A stretch of DNA of 64,000 nucleotides from Polytrichum commune (taxonomy: Eukaryota; Streptophyta; Polytrichopsida; Polytrichales; Polytrichaceae), in assembly GCA_950295325.1 (NCBI GenBank), contig OX485806.1, positions 1,054,001 to 1,118,000 of the forward strand, written 5' to 3'. Both the position numbers and the translations under genes were made by a program. Of this stretch, positions 11,857-24,741 are shown in pieces. The first letter of the stretch is position 1. Each line of letters starts with the position of its first letter. Under the pieces are notes generated by a model that was not told where the DNA came from, did no database searches, and was given only the letters and a program-made list of their open reading frames with translations.

Positions 11857-14573
11857 CTTGCATGATATAAAATGTGATTGATTAACACTTCAATATGAGT
11901 CACATTGCTCTATTTACGGTATTTAGTGTCACTTACACTATTGGAAGTACGCAATGCTATAACTATTATAGATCTCATTCTTTTTAATCACCAACAATCA
12001 ATTTGGTTGTTTGGACATTATAGAACATTAACATATTTACTTGGTCAAAACTTATGTTAATAGATACACATTATAACAATGTGTGACTCCAAATAGTAAG
12101 TGACAACCAACACCCTAAATGGTGTAGTGAGCACACGGAACGTGTAACATGAACACTAATATCAAGAAGTATCTTATTCAAACCACGTGCATTGAGTGTG
12201 CAAAGCATTTTTCACAACCCTATCTTAGCGGGTTTTCTACAATATCTACACGATGAAGACATTGAGACCGAAAAAATCAACCTTCCGGATTCTTAAAATA
12301 AAGTTAAAACTTCAAACAAAATCCCAAGATGAAGTCCTCCGTGTCATAGGGATTGATCTAAGTGAATTCACAATGACTTAGAATCCACACAACTTGTGTG
12401 TTCACTACAATTGCTCAAACGACTTTATATGTATATAAAGTGACAACGCCATCGTTTAGGATTATAACCACAAGGTTGGGGTGAATGAAGGATACTTCAC
12501 CCAAATCATAGTTGCAAGCTCATATGTGAATCACTTTTTCATGCTTTTGCAAAAATACGGTGGTGGGGGCGTAACCTTAGACTATTTTGAGGAGGCTTGG
12601 TTGTAAGGCACCTATTATGTTGCATGTTTGAGGCCCAAGTCCAATTATGTCTTAGTGGCTTTTCGGGTACACTTGCATTGAGAATATCGAAAGGTTTTGG
12701 GAATGTATCGACCATACTTCTATGTATATTGTCGTTCCAAAGTTCTCCAAAGTGCACGATTTGAAGGCCAATGTGGCCAACGATGTAGAGGAGTTTTTGG
12801 CATGCCTCTCACAAACCCAAATTGTGCTTTAACCCTTAAAGGTCAAAGTCATTTTCACATAGTAAGACAAATTCTTCGGTTTCATAACCAACCAAAGTTG
12901 TAACGTAAGTAAGTAAAAACTATGGGAAGCAAAGTTGTCACTGTTGGTTTAACCCCTAGCTTCTCAAGCAACCAACTTTTGGTTGATGGATGAGTTTTTC
13001 CCTACATTAATCCCACCTAACTCATTCATCTACAATCAAAATAATTATAAACATCAAGCCAACATGGATATCTACGCATAGACACATGAGCAGCGTAATT
13101 TGTAATTGATTAGAATGTGTAAAAATATGTCAAAGCGGGAAGTGATCGTGTTTTTGTTGTGTTGTGAGCTCATGTGAGGGTGTTGACTCCCATCAATAGT
13201 TGCCACTTCAATGCAAACTCTACACAAACATCAAAGATGTTCATTTGGTAAAAGTGAAATGTTATTTGGTGTTCATGTAGAAATGGCCTTTGTGCTAACA
13301 TCGACCGTTCCCATTTCCACATTTGGACATAAGGAATTCTTTGCATATACGTGGTTAGAAATATAGAATAAATTACATGCTCCAAATGCAAGGTGGGCAA
13401 CCTATTGCAATTGGCACATTGGCATGAGAATTTGTGGAGGTGCTCAATAATTCAGTTGTTCGCATCTAATGGATTGCACAAGCCATCTGCTTATTTTCCA
13501 GGTTAATTTGATTGGTCAAAAGTCTTTTAATGGGGATAAAACACGGAATTTTCTCGTGTACCACTTCCTTCAATTCTCATAATCTAAAAATTTTGAAGGT
13601 TATTTGAGCCCGTTTTCCTTCGTTATAGCTCATCTCTCATGTTTCAAGATCCTATGGACAAATCTCATTCTAACCTCAAAACTTGTCCATGTGAATTCCA
13701 CAACCACCATTGAGTGAGATGCACTCAAAACAACCCTTTCATGGGCTTGAGAAGTTAAGCATAAGGAATCATGCAACAAGTCTTCAATGTTTGTGTGTGT
13801 ATATATATATATATACACATACATTGTTCTCAAATAACTTGGTGAACTCATGCCCGCTCCATGGTAAGCTTTTAGAGCTCAAATTGAATAACATCATGCA
13901 TGCGGTGTCTTGCATAGGACATACAACGCATGCACCTATCTTGAATCACAACTTATACTGCATTTTTACACATGGGTACAAATTCAAGTATGAAATTTAC
14001 ACATTCAAATAACCCATTTTGGATCATCTACGATGTTTTCTTTGGAGACCATTAATACCCGGTTCAAACTAAAGATAACAAATGTGAATGGATTTGGGCA
14101 TGTGCTCGTGTAGGTTTTAGTTTGGTTATTGGACCTATGCGTATCTTGAAAGTTAACCCTATAATCACCCCAATAGGTGCATGCATCTAATGGTCCTTGT
14201 GATACCATAGACTCGGTTGGGCAATCATGTCGGCCCAAGCCTTGGAAGACATAAGTTGTATTTGACACGTCACCTGGTCATGGAGCCAACGAAAGACATG
14301 TAGATATTTCCCAAGCATACATGCCCCTACTCTAAGGATCGAGCCACAAGGACATGTCCACCCTTTTTTTTTAAACAAAAATGAAGGGTCCACGTCCACA
14401 TTGTACCCATCCAACAAACGGAAGGGTTGGCGACCTTGCCATTGGTACCCATCTCATAATTGTAGTGCTCAAGAATGGGCAGGCTTGGATTGTGGATGGG
14501 CGCCCTGATGATAATTGCCCACCCTACAACTTATTTGGATATTTGCCTCCCCTTCGTTCCTACCTCACATACT
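11857..14573. other. Intergenic DNA without recognisable genes
   Basis: About 2.7 kb of AT-rich sequence with scattered short frames, none of which shows family motifs or exon-like borders. It contains the small TG/TA microsatellite listed separately. No terminal repeats were found. Confidence 0.5.
13792..13824. repeat. (TG)n(TA)n compound microsatellite
   Basis: A TG run passes directly into seven AT dinucleotides and then ACACATACAT. Confidence 0.9.
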
Positions 14574-15024
14574 GCAGCTCTTTAGCAGTTTGGGCACCTT
14601 TTTGCCTAATAATTAATTAAAGTGTGAAAGTAAGTTAGGAAACCCATAAAATAATATTTTAGAATCAGGTAAATTAAAAAATTACAAGTTATATATTCAT
14701 CCACGTCGTTCTTGTAATTCATGGATGGTTCCCCTAATTTCATACATGGCATCTACGCTTGATCTAAACACCTCCCTTTACCAACATTCCTTACCCTAAA
14801 GTTTGTCTTTTACTTATATGTTAAGGTTTTGCTTGACAACATATTTTGCTTTGATTTGATGCTACTTTGTTGGGATTCATTGAATGTCACTTGCATTGTT
14901 GTAATTTTTTTGCACTCTTTGAATGTTATTTGTTTATTTATTTGACACTCAACGAAATTTATGTCCTAGAAATTTAGGCACCTTTAAAGTTAATTATTTT
15001 TATACCAAGAATGGACAAATGGGT
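14574..15024. mobile_element. Terminal-inverted-repeat element family B, uninterrupted copy
   Basis: It aligns with the two outer parts of the element at 24742-26015: first GCTAATAATTAATTAAAG-type sequence, then TAATTCATGGA, CCAACATTCCTTACC and CACTCTTTGAATGTTAT. Its length of about 450 bp equals that of the other copy minus its insertion (about 444 bp). The left end (GCAGCTCTTTAGCAGTTTGG) is a decayed version of the inverted repeat seen in that copy. The right end is too diverged to define exactly. It preserves the site where the other copy was interrupted. Confidence 0.65.
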
Positions 15025-16373
15025 TGCATGGAGGCACATTGAGTATAAATGGGTGGTGTCACCCACTTTTGTTGGTTGCATTCTTTTTTTCTTTTTTTCA
15101 ATCGGTGGATGGATCCATCTCACTTGACCCTTTATGTATGACTAAGATGGGAACCTTTATTCAAATTAGGAGAAATATTGGGACCACGAGTAACATCACT
15201 TGTTACAATCTCTCTTTAAAACTATCTGTAGGCTGCTATTTGGCTCAACACTTTGAGTGTCGAAAGCTAATTTCAACATTGAATTTATCACAATGTCGAC
15301 ACTTGGCAAAACTTCTCTTCTCCCATAAATTAATATTATGTGACGAACCAAACATCACACTATGACACTCACGCTCCGGTACGTGACCCTAATGTGGGCA
15401 CTTTCAACTCCACATACAATGTTGACCGTCATACTGGATTGAGAACCGTACAACTTAACTTAATCAACAATCGCAAATCAAAAAGATTTATAACCGTTGA
15501 GAGTCAAAACCGGAGTCGAGCTGCAAAAATTGCAAGAAGACAAAGTGAAGTTTTCATTTGACCTTTTTCTTCCCCCCCCCCCCCCTTTTTCCCCAAGCAA
15601 GGTGGACATGCTTAACACGAATGCTTGTCTTGATCGGGCTCATACATTTGAATGATATGCAGTTAGGCGTGACTCCAAGAGCGGATACCAAAAAAGACAT
15701 ATGCTTAAAAGAGATTGGACTACATGCTCAAACCATGATAACCATTCTAAACTTAATACTCAACACAATCGAAGGAACCTATTACGACCTGTTAACGAGC
15801 ACAAGAATCTTGACTTTGATAAAAGATAAGACATCCATACAAACTCCGAAAACTATGAGGGAATTGACTACGGCCTCGATTTGGATTCGGCAACCATCTC
15901 GTGCTAATTAAGCACGTGTTTTGTATCCTCAAAGAAGTGGACTAGCGGGGTGGAAAAGTAACCATTTAACACCCATTTCCCTAAAGGTTGACTTGCAAGG
16001 AGTCACAAAATATCCTTAGGGGGAGGGATTCAAACAATGTCAGAGTGGGTCGAGTGTCCCTCTCGATTGGCAGCTCAAAATGGTTTGCACCGAACTGGCA
16101 TGCTGGATATAGTCCTTCAATAATAAGTTCAAACTGTGGAGCACATTCGACGAGGACGACAATGATGAAGAAAAGAAGAATCTCCACGCCATGGAATGTT
16201 CAGTGTGCCACTTTGGCCAACTTATCCATCTGCCAAAAAAATAAAAATAAAAATAAAAAAAATCATTTTCAGGACCACATGAGCCAAAGGGCCGTGACCG
16301 TGAGCCAAGGGCTTCCGACCGTGTAATTGTGAGGGTCCTTGGCTCTCGTTCAAAGGTTGTACCAGCTATCCAA
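15025..16373. other. Intergenic DNA with a partial family-2 repeat and a poly-C run
   Basis: Position 15572-15585 is a run of 14 C. From about 15635 to 15830 the sequence resembles repeat family 2 on the plus strand (GGATACCAAAAAAGACATAT, AGAGATTGGACTACATGCTC). Open frames here (for example 15558-15911) fall on the repeat and are not conserved as protein. An A-rich run lies at 16229-16262. Confidence 0.5.
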
Positions 16374-16859
16374 GGGCCACTTCACACATGAGACTGAGAG
16401 CCCGTGACCAGTAGCACAGTTCAAGCACTCTCGTTGGTGGAAAAGGTGGAGCCGGTCTAACTTCGCTACTTCACACCACGCCTGAGGGACCGACGGAGTA
16501 TGATGTGAATGCAAGATGGATGTAAAGCTCTACATGGATTCCTACATGGCATCGAATGGATCATGTGTCGTGGTCATTTATATATATTTTTCAAAAATTG
16601 TGTCTTGGAGGTAGGTCTAGGACAAAATCGGGAGACCGTGGCATTCCGAATGCTGACAATTGTTGGTTTCTTCTATTTTATCATGTGTGAGGACCCGCAT
16701 GAATAGAAATTCATTGAAATGGCATTTGGTTGAGGAACCGGTCACATATGGCTTCACACTACGTGATTTTGGAGGTGTCTTGGGACGGCTTTTGGGCACT
16801 TTCTTTTGGGCTCTTGTAATTTCATGGTCATGCTCTTGGCTCGTGTGTGGAGTGGCCCC
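16374..16859. mobile_element. Tourist/Harbinger-like MITE, copy 2
   Basis: The left end is GGGCCACTTCACACATGAG; the reverse complement of the right end is GGGGCCACTCCACACACGAG. Flanking triplets are CAA and TAA, a 3-bp target duplication with one mismatch. It shares its ends and the CAAGCACTCTCGTTGGTGGA and GGTGTCTTGGGACGGC-type interior blocks with the 201-bp copy at 9536, but carries about 280 bp more interior sequence. No coding capacity is seen. Confidence 0.7.
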
Positions 16860-17143
16860 TAAGGTTCTTGACTCTGACATGGTATGTTGGAATTTGCGTT
16901 AGGCCTACTTCTTGGAGGTGGGCTCGATGCAAATTATGATAGACCATGAAACACCATTCATAGTCTACCATGTAGAAATGTATGTGAAGCTTTCGTTCAT
17001 GATAATTTCTTTGGGCCCTTAGGAGTTCACTTTCCAATGTGAAGTGAACTTGGATGGTCGCAACCTTTTGACCAACGAGATATCTTGGAATGCAATGGAC
17101 ACAAGCCTTCGATCTTGTGTGTGAAGTGGCCCTAACTTAAGCT

Positions 17144-17500
17144 AAGCGGGCCTTAAACAAACATTTCTTTTTGTGTTGCTTAACACTCATCTCTTGCAGG
17201 GTATGAAACACGCAATTGATGTGAGATGATTAGCATACCCAAATCATGCCCATAGCCATTTTCCTCGATTTTTTCAAGCAAAGATGAATATCTTATTCAT
17301 TGTCAAAGTATAAATTATCTTTCTCATTAAATGAGTACATAGGTCCCTTCAATTTGTTGACTCTTGAGTTTAGAATGACAAACAAATTTCAAGCACATGG
17401 TTTATTATCTTGTATTTGTCCTTTTGGTGTCCGTTCTAAGATCCACACCTAACCACATGCCATTGAGATATAGGCGTCCATTTAAGACAAGCAATCACAT
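17144..17500 (-). repeat. Dispersed repeat family 2, minus-orientation copy
   Basis: Read on the minus strand it runs from a head near TGGACGCCTATATCTCAATG, through ACGGACACCAAAAGGACAAA, to GCGTGTTTCATACCCTGCAA and an end at TTGTTTAAGGCCCGC. This is the same order as copies at 56471, 56895, 59460 and 59872. It is about 350 bp and non-coding. The end GGGCCTTA hints at a short inverted terminus. Confidence 0.6.
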
Positions 17501-19499
17501 TAGACCCACTCAACACAATTTGAGTTACACACCCTCGAAGGGCAACCACCTAATGGCATGGCAATGACTACAATACACTTGTGATTTAGTGTGGCCCACA
17601 CTATTGATCATTGACCCATAGTAATGAAAGCAAGCCTAATTCGGTTATTTATCTTAATTGGAGACCTATATGTGAGAGGTGGGTCAATGGATGGATGGAA
17701 GGAAATCTAAGAATGAATACCATAAAATAGTTTTTTAATAGAATTTCAATTACAAGGTACTTAGAATTTGTTAATCATTCTAGGTTAGTATTCAACATAA
17801 TTGGGGGTAGCTATGTGACTTTCTTTAGGCTCACAATTAGTGAACTTCGATAATTTATATTTATATGAGATTAGCTTCAAAACTTTATGGAAACAATATA
17901 TACATTTACATACGCACATAAATTCCCACCTTGCTCATTTGAGTAGTATAAGGTAGCAAACTATGCAAAGTAACCAAAGAAGGCCCATCTACCTTAACTT
18001 CTAAATGCTTAGGTTTATTGCTGTGGCCCATCTACTATAGATACTTGGTTAGCATTGAGATTTAATAAACAAACACAATAGTGCAGTGAAGTTGAGAGCA
18101 AGAAAAACTCACAAATTTAGATGAGTTTGCAATGTCTATAAAATGGGGTCTTGTGATGAAGGTTGTGTAATTTTGTTCAATGGTATGTTGTTGCTCTATA
18201 TTGGATTTTGAAACATTTCAAGGATCATGGGTCATCACCACTGGTTCTTTGCCACAATGAGGTGGATTTTAGGTCTTCAATCTATTGATGTCTAAAGTTT
18301 GAATATCCAAATCTACCTTGCAGTGGCAAAGAACTCATGGCAATGACATGTTATCCTTGTAATGAATAGTTTGCGAGAGAACAAAAGGTTGGTAATCAAC
18401 AATTTTTGATGTCTTTGAAACAGATCGCTAGAGAATTTGCGGCGGTTTACAACTCTAGTGTGCTTTATAAAGTGGAGGGTGGCAATTGAATTTGTGAGTT
18501 TGTTGGATGCTGCCACACTCCAATGATCCTTACATTCAATTGTAGGGGCAATACTTATTTTAAAACCATGTAATCATATTTTATTGAGCTGCATAGTTTT
18601 TTTGGGTGAACATAGTTGATATGGTATGGTATGTGAATTGTAAGCTTTTCTGCTACCTCTTCCACCCTGTAGAGAAAAAATGTGCAATATCTTCACTGTA
18701 AACATGTAAGTTTGTGTTTCACCATAAATTTGTTACATGGGCAAACAGAGCTCGGACAACAAATTTGGTTTTTGTTGCAAGGTAGGTGTGCCAATTAATC
18801 ATGTGAATTTACCAAGTTCTTTTTTTGCTTCACAAGTATTTTGGGGAAAACCATTTTTTGAGAACGCGTTGATGGTGGTTGAAGAGTATGATAGTTATTT
18901 TTTGTTCACAATCACATGTCAAGAATGACCAAACCTGGGACTTTGGAAGGCCCGGGAATCCGGGATTACTCGCTTTATAGATGTTGGCTTGGCTCTCCTA
19001 ACCCAGAGAAAAGAGCAGATAACGATCTATCAAGTCTTCTTTTCCATCGTATCCTTGTATCTAATCTATCATGATTTAAAAAGGAACCAGGTGCTCACAT
19101 TAAATAGCTATACTCTGACATGTTGTGTACAAATTCTTAGGGTTGATAGATATAAGTTAATATCACGTATGATAAACAAACACCTTGAACTGCATCAACA
19201 TCAAAATCTGGCAACAGTCTGAAAGTCCAGACAGACGTAAAAACTTGAGGAATCTAGAACGCCTTAGAAATCTGCTAGAAAAATGCACATCATATCACTC
19301 TGCAAAACTTGTATGATGGATTTTGTGGGTGTCCAAGATGGTATTTGGCTGTGACTCTCAAACCCGTATTTGTCAAAACGTCACTAATGTCGGGATAGAG
19401 GGAAACACTCCCACTTTAGTGGATTACACTCGCAATATTTCAAATTCAAATGTATCGCATCAAACTTAACATGGACATAAGTTCTTTGTATACAAAAAT
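17501..19499. other. Intergenic DNA without recognisable genes
   Basis: The first 300 bp includes another fragment of the family-2 head (about 17640-17820, plus strand). The rest is AT-rich with no supported gene. The 3' untranslated part of the minus-strand CRAL-TRIO gene probably occupies some sequence below 20083, but its end cannot be placed. Confidence 0.45.
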
Positions 19500-20082
19500 C
19501 CACAACATTGTGCTTTACTTGACACCTTTTCTATTTAGAGCTCTTTGTCAGCGCTGCAAATGCAAGCCATATTCACTGTCAAGCCAAAGATTGCACTAGA
19601 TGGTAATTTTCGCTAAAAAGGAAGTATTGTACAAACAGGAATTGTTCTCGAACTTCCATTGTCTACATCTCTACAGCAAAAACAGCCCTAGAGGTTCTGT
19701 ACATTCTGGGGTGAATACCTATAACCGATCTCGCCAATAGCAGTATAGTCACTCTGTTGTGTACACAGATTGTGTAAAACTTGTTGTTATTGAGGGGACC
19801 TGGTATATCAATGCCCTTTTTGTGTCTGGTTTTGGAAATCAGACCTCCTCCTCAAGGTTTGCTTGTTTCTATGAACATTCTATGTGGATTTTCGGTCATT
19901 ACACGGACTTTACCATGAGACACAAATGTGTGTTTCTGCTACACTCCGGAACAAGAACTACTGCAGAAACTTTGTGGTGGGTGGTTCATAGATTGGAGAA
20001 GACGAAAATCAGGAAGTATCACCTGTCATCCAAGAAGTCGATGAATGAGACTTGGAGCTTGATACAGGATTTTGATAAAGGA
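19500..20082 (-). other. Probable 3' untranslated region of the CRAL-TRIO gene
   Basis: Immediately downstream of the stop codon on the minus strand. The plus-strand frame at 19759-20091 has no family motifs and overlaps the gene's terminal exon, so I treat it as an antisense by-product. Confidence 0.3.
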
Positions 20083-21644
20083 CTAGCTTAATGGCACTTG
20101 CATCAGAGACTGGGACGAATCTGCAATATATGCAACAATCGAGATGACTTGAGGACCATACCTTAATGAATGCCTCGGGTATGATGAACCAAGCGGCATG
20201 TCATTGTACTGCAGTGGATCCACTTCCAAGCCATAGTCCATCAAAGGTCGCAACTCAAGCTCCTTGTCGTGCTCGAACACAAATTCTGGTATTTCTACTT
20301 GGCCCTTCTTGACATAGTCAACGAGGAATTCAAGCCGATTGATGTACACAACCTTTGAGTAAAAGCTGTATCACATATAAATGTCGGTGGTGGAAAACCC
20401 CATGTCAGCCACTCAAACCAATGGATTCTCTCCTGGCCTTACAAATCATAAGATAGTTCTTCAACTATAGACATGTCCATAATGGCAGAAAATTTTGAGT
20501 GTAGAATATTCAGCAAGCAGATGGCAAGAAAATTTGAAATGTGAGTAGCATGAGTTTCGTACCCCTCACTAAGGAAGAATCGACCAAGAGTGGCGATCAA
20601 CAATCTGGACCGCAAACCCGGGTGGAGAATGTAGACAGATTCAAGTCGTTGCTTCATCACTGTGGGCAGCGATTCGTAGATATCTCGGAGAGTTCGCATG
20701 CCTGGAGAGTTGTCGTTCCGTTGAACTGCTGTGTGGAAGTACATTATCACGAAAGGGCCTGGTTGTAACTCTTGCTGAAGCTTTTGTAGCACATATGCTT
20801 TTAATCTGCCTCCATCAATTACCGGTGCTGCACTGCACCATATGGTCCAACAGATGAACAAGGCTGCCTTGTGATTGACATATGTGTGAACAATTTACTC
20901 CTCTCATGTAATTCAGATCTCTCCCGCTTGAAAACACAAAAGAATTCAAAAGATACCAGACATCAAAATATTGAGACTACGCAACACGAGTGCATGATGC
21001 GTAAATGTCTAATGGTTTTCCATATGTTCTGATGTCTGATGTTGTGAATTCGTAGTGTTAAAAGTAAAAATTTGTGAAAGAAAGCATGACGATGTACTTC
21101 AAAGTAAATTGTAATAAAAGAAGCTTGGAACGGAGGTGAGAGGTTCAAAAGATAGCAGAACACCACATGATGAGACTATTAAGGATTACAGTTGACAATT
21201 CTTTATAATTACATGTTGATAACCTCTTGTGCTATTCTTGATGATGCTGTGTCTCTGCCTGCGTGCATTTTTATTCAATTCCAGTGTTCTTCAAAGTGCC
21301 CAGGATATGGAAGAGGAGTGTTTCGTACCAGGTAAAAACTTGCCAACAATTCTCACAATTTGGCGTCCCTTGACATCAAATCCCTCCCGGCGCAGAACCT
21401 CCAGCTGCTCCAAATCTGAGAAGTCGTCATCGCCACCACGCCCTCCAGCGCAATCCTCAAAATCACTGTCCGGCACCGAACTGTGAGTCGAGGTGAGGCC
21501 GAAAGAACGCGGCTCCACAACTAAGTCGGAAGCCAACACTATGAGCGATTGCTCCCCCTTCGCACCTCCGCTTTTGGAAGCTTTCTGGTTTCTGGCTTCC
21601 ACATCTAAGCCTACGGATGCCTCGTGGCCTGACATTGTGGCCAT
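20083..21644 (-). CDS. CRAL-TRIO (SEC14-like) domain protein, GDAP2 C-terminal type
   Basis: Three exons, 21329-21644, 20563-20827 and 20083-20365, join in frame across GT-AG introns and encode 287 residues ending in a TAG stop. Residues 1-75 are acidic and low-complexity. From about residue 80 the sequence is a CRAL-TRIO_2-type domain: EGFDVKGRQIVRIVGKFLPA, then LQPGPFVIMYFHTAVQRNDN, then YILHPGLRSRLLIATLGRFF, FYSKVVYINRLEFLVDYV and IPEFVFEHDKELELRPLMDY. The closest family I know is the small Arabidopsis SEC14-like protein At4g35750, which ends in the same FVxxHDxxLExRPMMDYG block; the same domain ends animal GDAP2. The fold binds lipids or small hydrophobic ligands; the ligand here is unknown. 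The first ATG of the frame at 21644 was chosen as start. The N-terminal extension is longer than in the Arabidopsis protein. Confidence 0.88.
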
Positions 21645-22200
21645 GCCTCAAACCTCCCTAGACCTCAAACTCGCGCTCTACAACTCCTCCAAGTCGATGC
21701 CAAACCGCACAAACCGTAACAATCTGGACATTGGACATTCAAAAAATGCTGCAAAAAAAGTAAATTTTTTTCTTTTCTTAAACCCAGACAGCAAGGCATC
21801 GAGGCAACACACAATATATAACTTTACAAAGAGCTACAAACGTCCAGAGCGTCCAAGAGAAGCCTACGAAGCCCTTACTAACCCTGCAACCCTCCTCAAA
21901 GGAAAATGATTGTCTCCAAATCCTCGAAATTTCTTCACTTGGAACTGCACACGGACGGAGAAATGAAGAGCTTCGCAAGCGCGAACTGCGAATTACAAAT
22001 TGCGTAAAATTGTGAAGAAATTTGCGGCATCCGCGAGCTCCAGAACGCCATAGCCGAAGCTCTGGCCATGGCACACGCGCTCATCTTTCTCGTGTCCTTA
22101 TCGCTCCGCATCTTTCCAGATCGGACGGCCACGATTCGAATAACTAGGCTCATCTTTTGTACCCGGTCAATGACCGGTTCGGCCTTCTGGATCAAGAGTT
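21645..22200 (-). promoter_or_regulatory. 5' leader and promoter region of the CRAL-TRIO gene
   Basis: This block is GC-richer than the intergenic DNA beyond 22200 and lies directly upstream of the start codon. Frames on either strand here give no recognisable protein. Exact promoter elements are not identifiable. Confidence 0.4.
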
Positions 22201-23095
22201 GTGTTGAGAATTGTTAGAACTAAGCTTAAAGATGAGCTTAGTAGTCGTGTGTTGTTCAGATACTTTTCTCTCTGCACCCGCTTCTCGTAGAATATGAAAC
22301 ACGCAATAAGTGTGAGATGATTAGCAAATCCAAATCCAAATTATTGTTATGTTAGAATTAGATACATTTGTCATATGATCAATTGTTAAGTAAGAGTTGT
22401 TGTTTTTCGTTGTCCAGTGTCCCTCTTGTAGGTCATATTAGTCAAAATTAGTTATTTTTTACCATAAAATGTCATATGTCATCATGTGAATGGTTGGTAC
22501 CTCTTCAAAAATGGAATTTAATTAGACAAACATGTGCCCAAACAAACTTGAATGTATGGTACTTGTCACAACTTGCAAGGGGCTTGCTAGTTGTAAATTT
22601 GTAGTAATCCAACATAACAATATACTTATCCAAAATAATTTACATGCATTGGTCGTGAAGTTTCATCTAAAATGTCACTCTTATGTTTAAATCATATGTA
22701 AACAATCAACATGGAATGGTTCTCACGATTCCTACCTACACAAGACACAATCATATTTTGCTTACATGCATCGATGCATTCTACCAAATCCAACAGATCA
22801 ATGCTGATATATCATGTGCATTAGTGCAATGCACCAACCCCAATGCATTCCACATGTAAAAAACCCCTCGGGCCTCGCCTTTGAAATTTGATACAAGTGA
22901 GAAGTCACTTAGACTAAGTTATTGCCCTAAATTATATGTTAAGGGTCATGTGTCCTTCAAAGCCATCCTAACATGTCTTGTCTTTCTCCCAACTAATCCC
23001 ATCTCTTCGGTAGATACAATTACTTCAAAATTCACATCCATAACTCTTGGTGATTTTATAAACCCAAATTAAAGTATGCAAGTGCTAATTGATTG
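22201..23095. other. Intergenic DNA with a family-2 fragment
   Basis: At about 22285-22345 the words AATATGAAACACGCAATAAG and TGTGAGATGATTAGCAAATC match family 2 in minus orientation. Nothing else is recognisable. Confidence 0.5.
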
Positions 23096-23655
23096 ATTTT
23101 CTTAATTGGACGCCTATATTTGATCGGTGTGTGGTTATGTGAAAATCAAAGAGCAAATGCCATAAAGACATATGTTTAAAGAAATTGAACTAGGTCATCA
23201 AGTTTTACATAGTACTCCACACTCGTTAATTAGGAAAGAAATATAAGCCCTATTATGCAATTACTAGGCCACATGATGCCTTGCTCTCGATGGGTTTGAA
23301 AACGAGCTTGATTCTGGGCACAGAGAGGATATCAAGTTGAATGTGCCACGACTTGTGTGTACACCTCTTTTGAAGAGAGAAGTGAAGCTTATTATGGACA
23401 TGGATGGGTATGGAGAGAGTGGAGGGTGCACCATGATGTAAGCATTTTGTAAATTGATTACAAATAAGAGGACATATGAATTTGATTAAGACAATAAACA
23501 TGCACTTCCAATTACCATTCACGATCCAATTTTTTTGCTATTGCTTCATTGTATTTTTACTAAGGCATTACAAGTTTCGTTGTGTAAATATAATTGGTAG
23601 AAGATGGAGAAGATGGAGAACAAACCAAATAAGACACACATACCTTGAATTGACA
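23096..23655 (+). repeat. Dispersed repeat family 1, copy 2
   Basis: It matches the copy at 9083 in order: TTTTCTTAATTGGACGCCTA, CATAAAGACATATGTTTAAA, then AACATGCACTTCCAATTACC and TAATTGGTAGAAGATGGAGA. About 240 bp between the two halves (roughly 23230-23470) has no counterpart in the other copies and may be an insertion. Confidence 0.65.
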
Positions 23656-24741
23656 ATGAAATGTGTGGAGGAAACTTGCATCACTGCATGCCACATGGAC
23701 CCATGACCATCATGATTCCATGATCATGGAGAATGGGCAAAAGGCATAAAGAACGATGCCGATGTAGTGATAGAATGAGCAATCGAGTTTTAACCCTTAA
23801 TTTCTTAGAGCTTATTGTGGTTCATCTAAAAACTAAGCTTTCTTGCCCTCAATTTTTATTGTACCTAAAGAAAACAAATTGTTGCTAATGATTTTAAGGT
23901 CACATCAATATGCTAACAATATATAGTAATTTTCATGTTTTGTTTGTAATCAATTTGGAATCATTAAAATTCAACAAAATGCGATTGATACATGCAATAG
24001 ACTATAATCCAAACTTTGAAGATCATACACACACTTTGAAGTAATAAAAGAAGTCCACAAAAATTTGGCATTTTTCAATCAAAATAATATGGAGTTACTA
24101 CATACAATGAAATATCAACAAAAGAGAAAGTACACCCATTCCGGATTTCAAAAATATTTTATTGAACAATCTTCTTTTCATATTGGAATGGGATTATGAC
24201 TATTAACAAGAAAATTTTATGTGGAACACAATTATACCTATTACGACCTCCTTAGCACCTTCCCTTTGCCTTTCAAGAGTCACTCATAAGCCCAAATATG
24301 GCCTCTTCGGAATAAAAAGGCCTATTAATGAGTTGGTGCCAAGGACAACACTTCATGGGGTGTAAGACTTAAGTAGGACATGTCTAGGTAGTGCTCGTGA
24401 ATGCTAAATAATTTGGCAAAATATTCTTTGGTACTTGGTGGTAGGGTCACTTGTACGTTACTCCACTTCAATGAAAAGCTTGGAAACTTCAACCCATAAG
24501 CTAAAGGGCGTTGGAGGAAGCATGAAGCAACGACACCCACCCCTAAAGTGGGCCACAATTGAAGGAGAGAGGGAATTATCATATACGAGCCTACCTCTCA
24601 TCATCCATCCTAAGAACTTGACCCTTATAGATGTGTTGCCGAATTGTCTCAAATGACCTTGAGTACACTAACTCAGGATTTTTAAAGCTAGCTCCGGTAT
24701 GAGATTTACTAAAATATGTAATCTTCGGGCTACATACTAAT
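23656..24741. other. Intergenic DNA without recognisable genes
   Basis: AT-rich. A stretch at about 24560-24605 (GAGAGGGAATTATCATATAC with CCTCTCATCATCCATCC) resembles segments at 27225-27270 and, inverted, 27420-27472, so it is probably part of a minor repeat. The minus-strand frame at 24325-24582 is not recognisable as any family. Confidence 0.45.

Noticed and set aside
15558-15911. 117-codon plus-strand frame
   Set aside because: It coincides with a family-2 repeat and a poly-C run; other copies of the repeat do not keep the frame.
19759-20091. 110-codon plus-strand frame
   Set aside because: It overlaps the terminal exon and probable 3' untranslated region of the CRAL-TRIO gene; no recognisable domain.
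21493-21909. 138-codon plus-strand frame
   Set aside because: It lies antisense to the first exon and leader of the CRAL-TRIO gene and has no family motifs.
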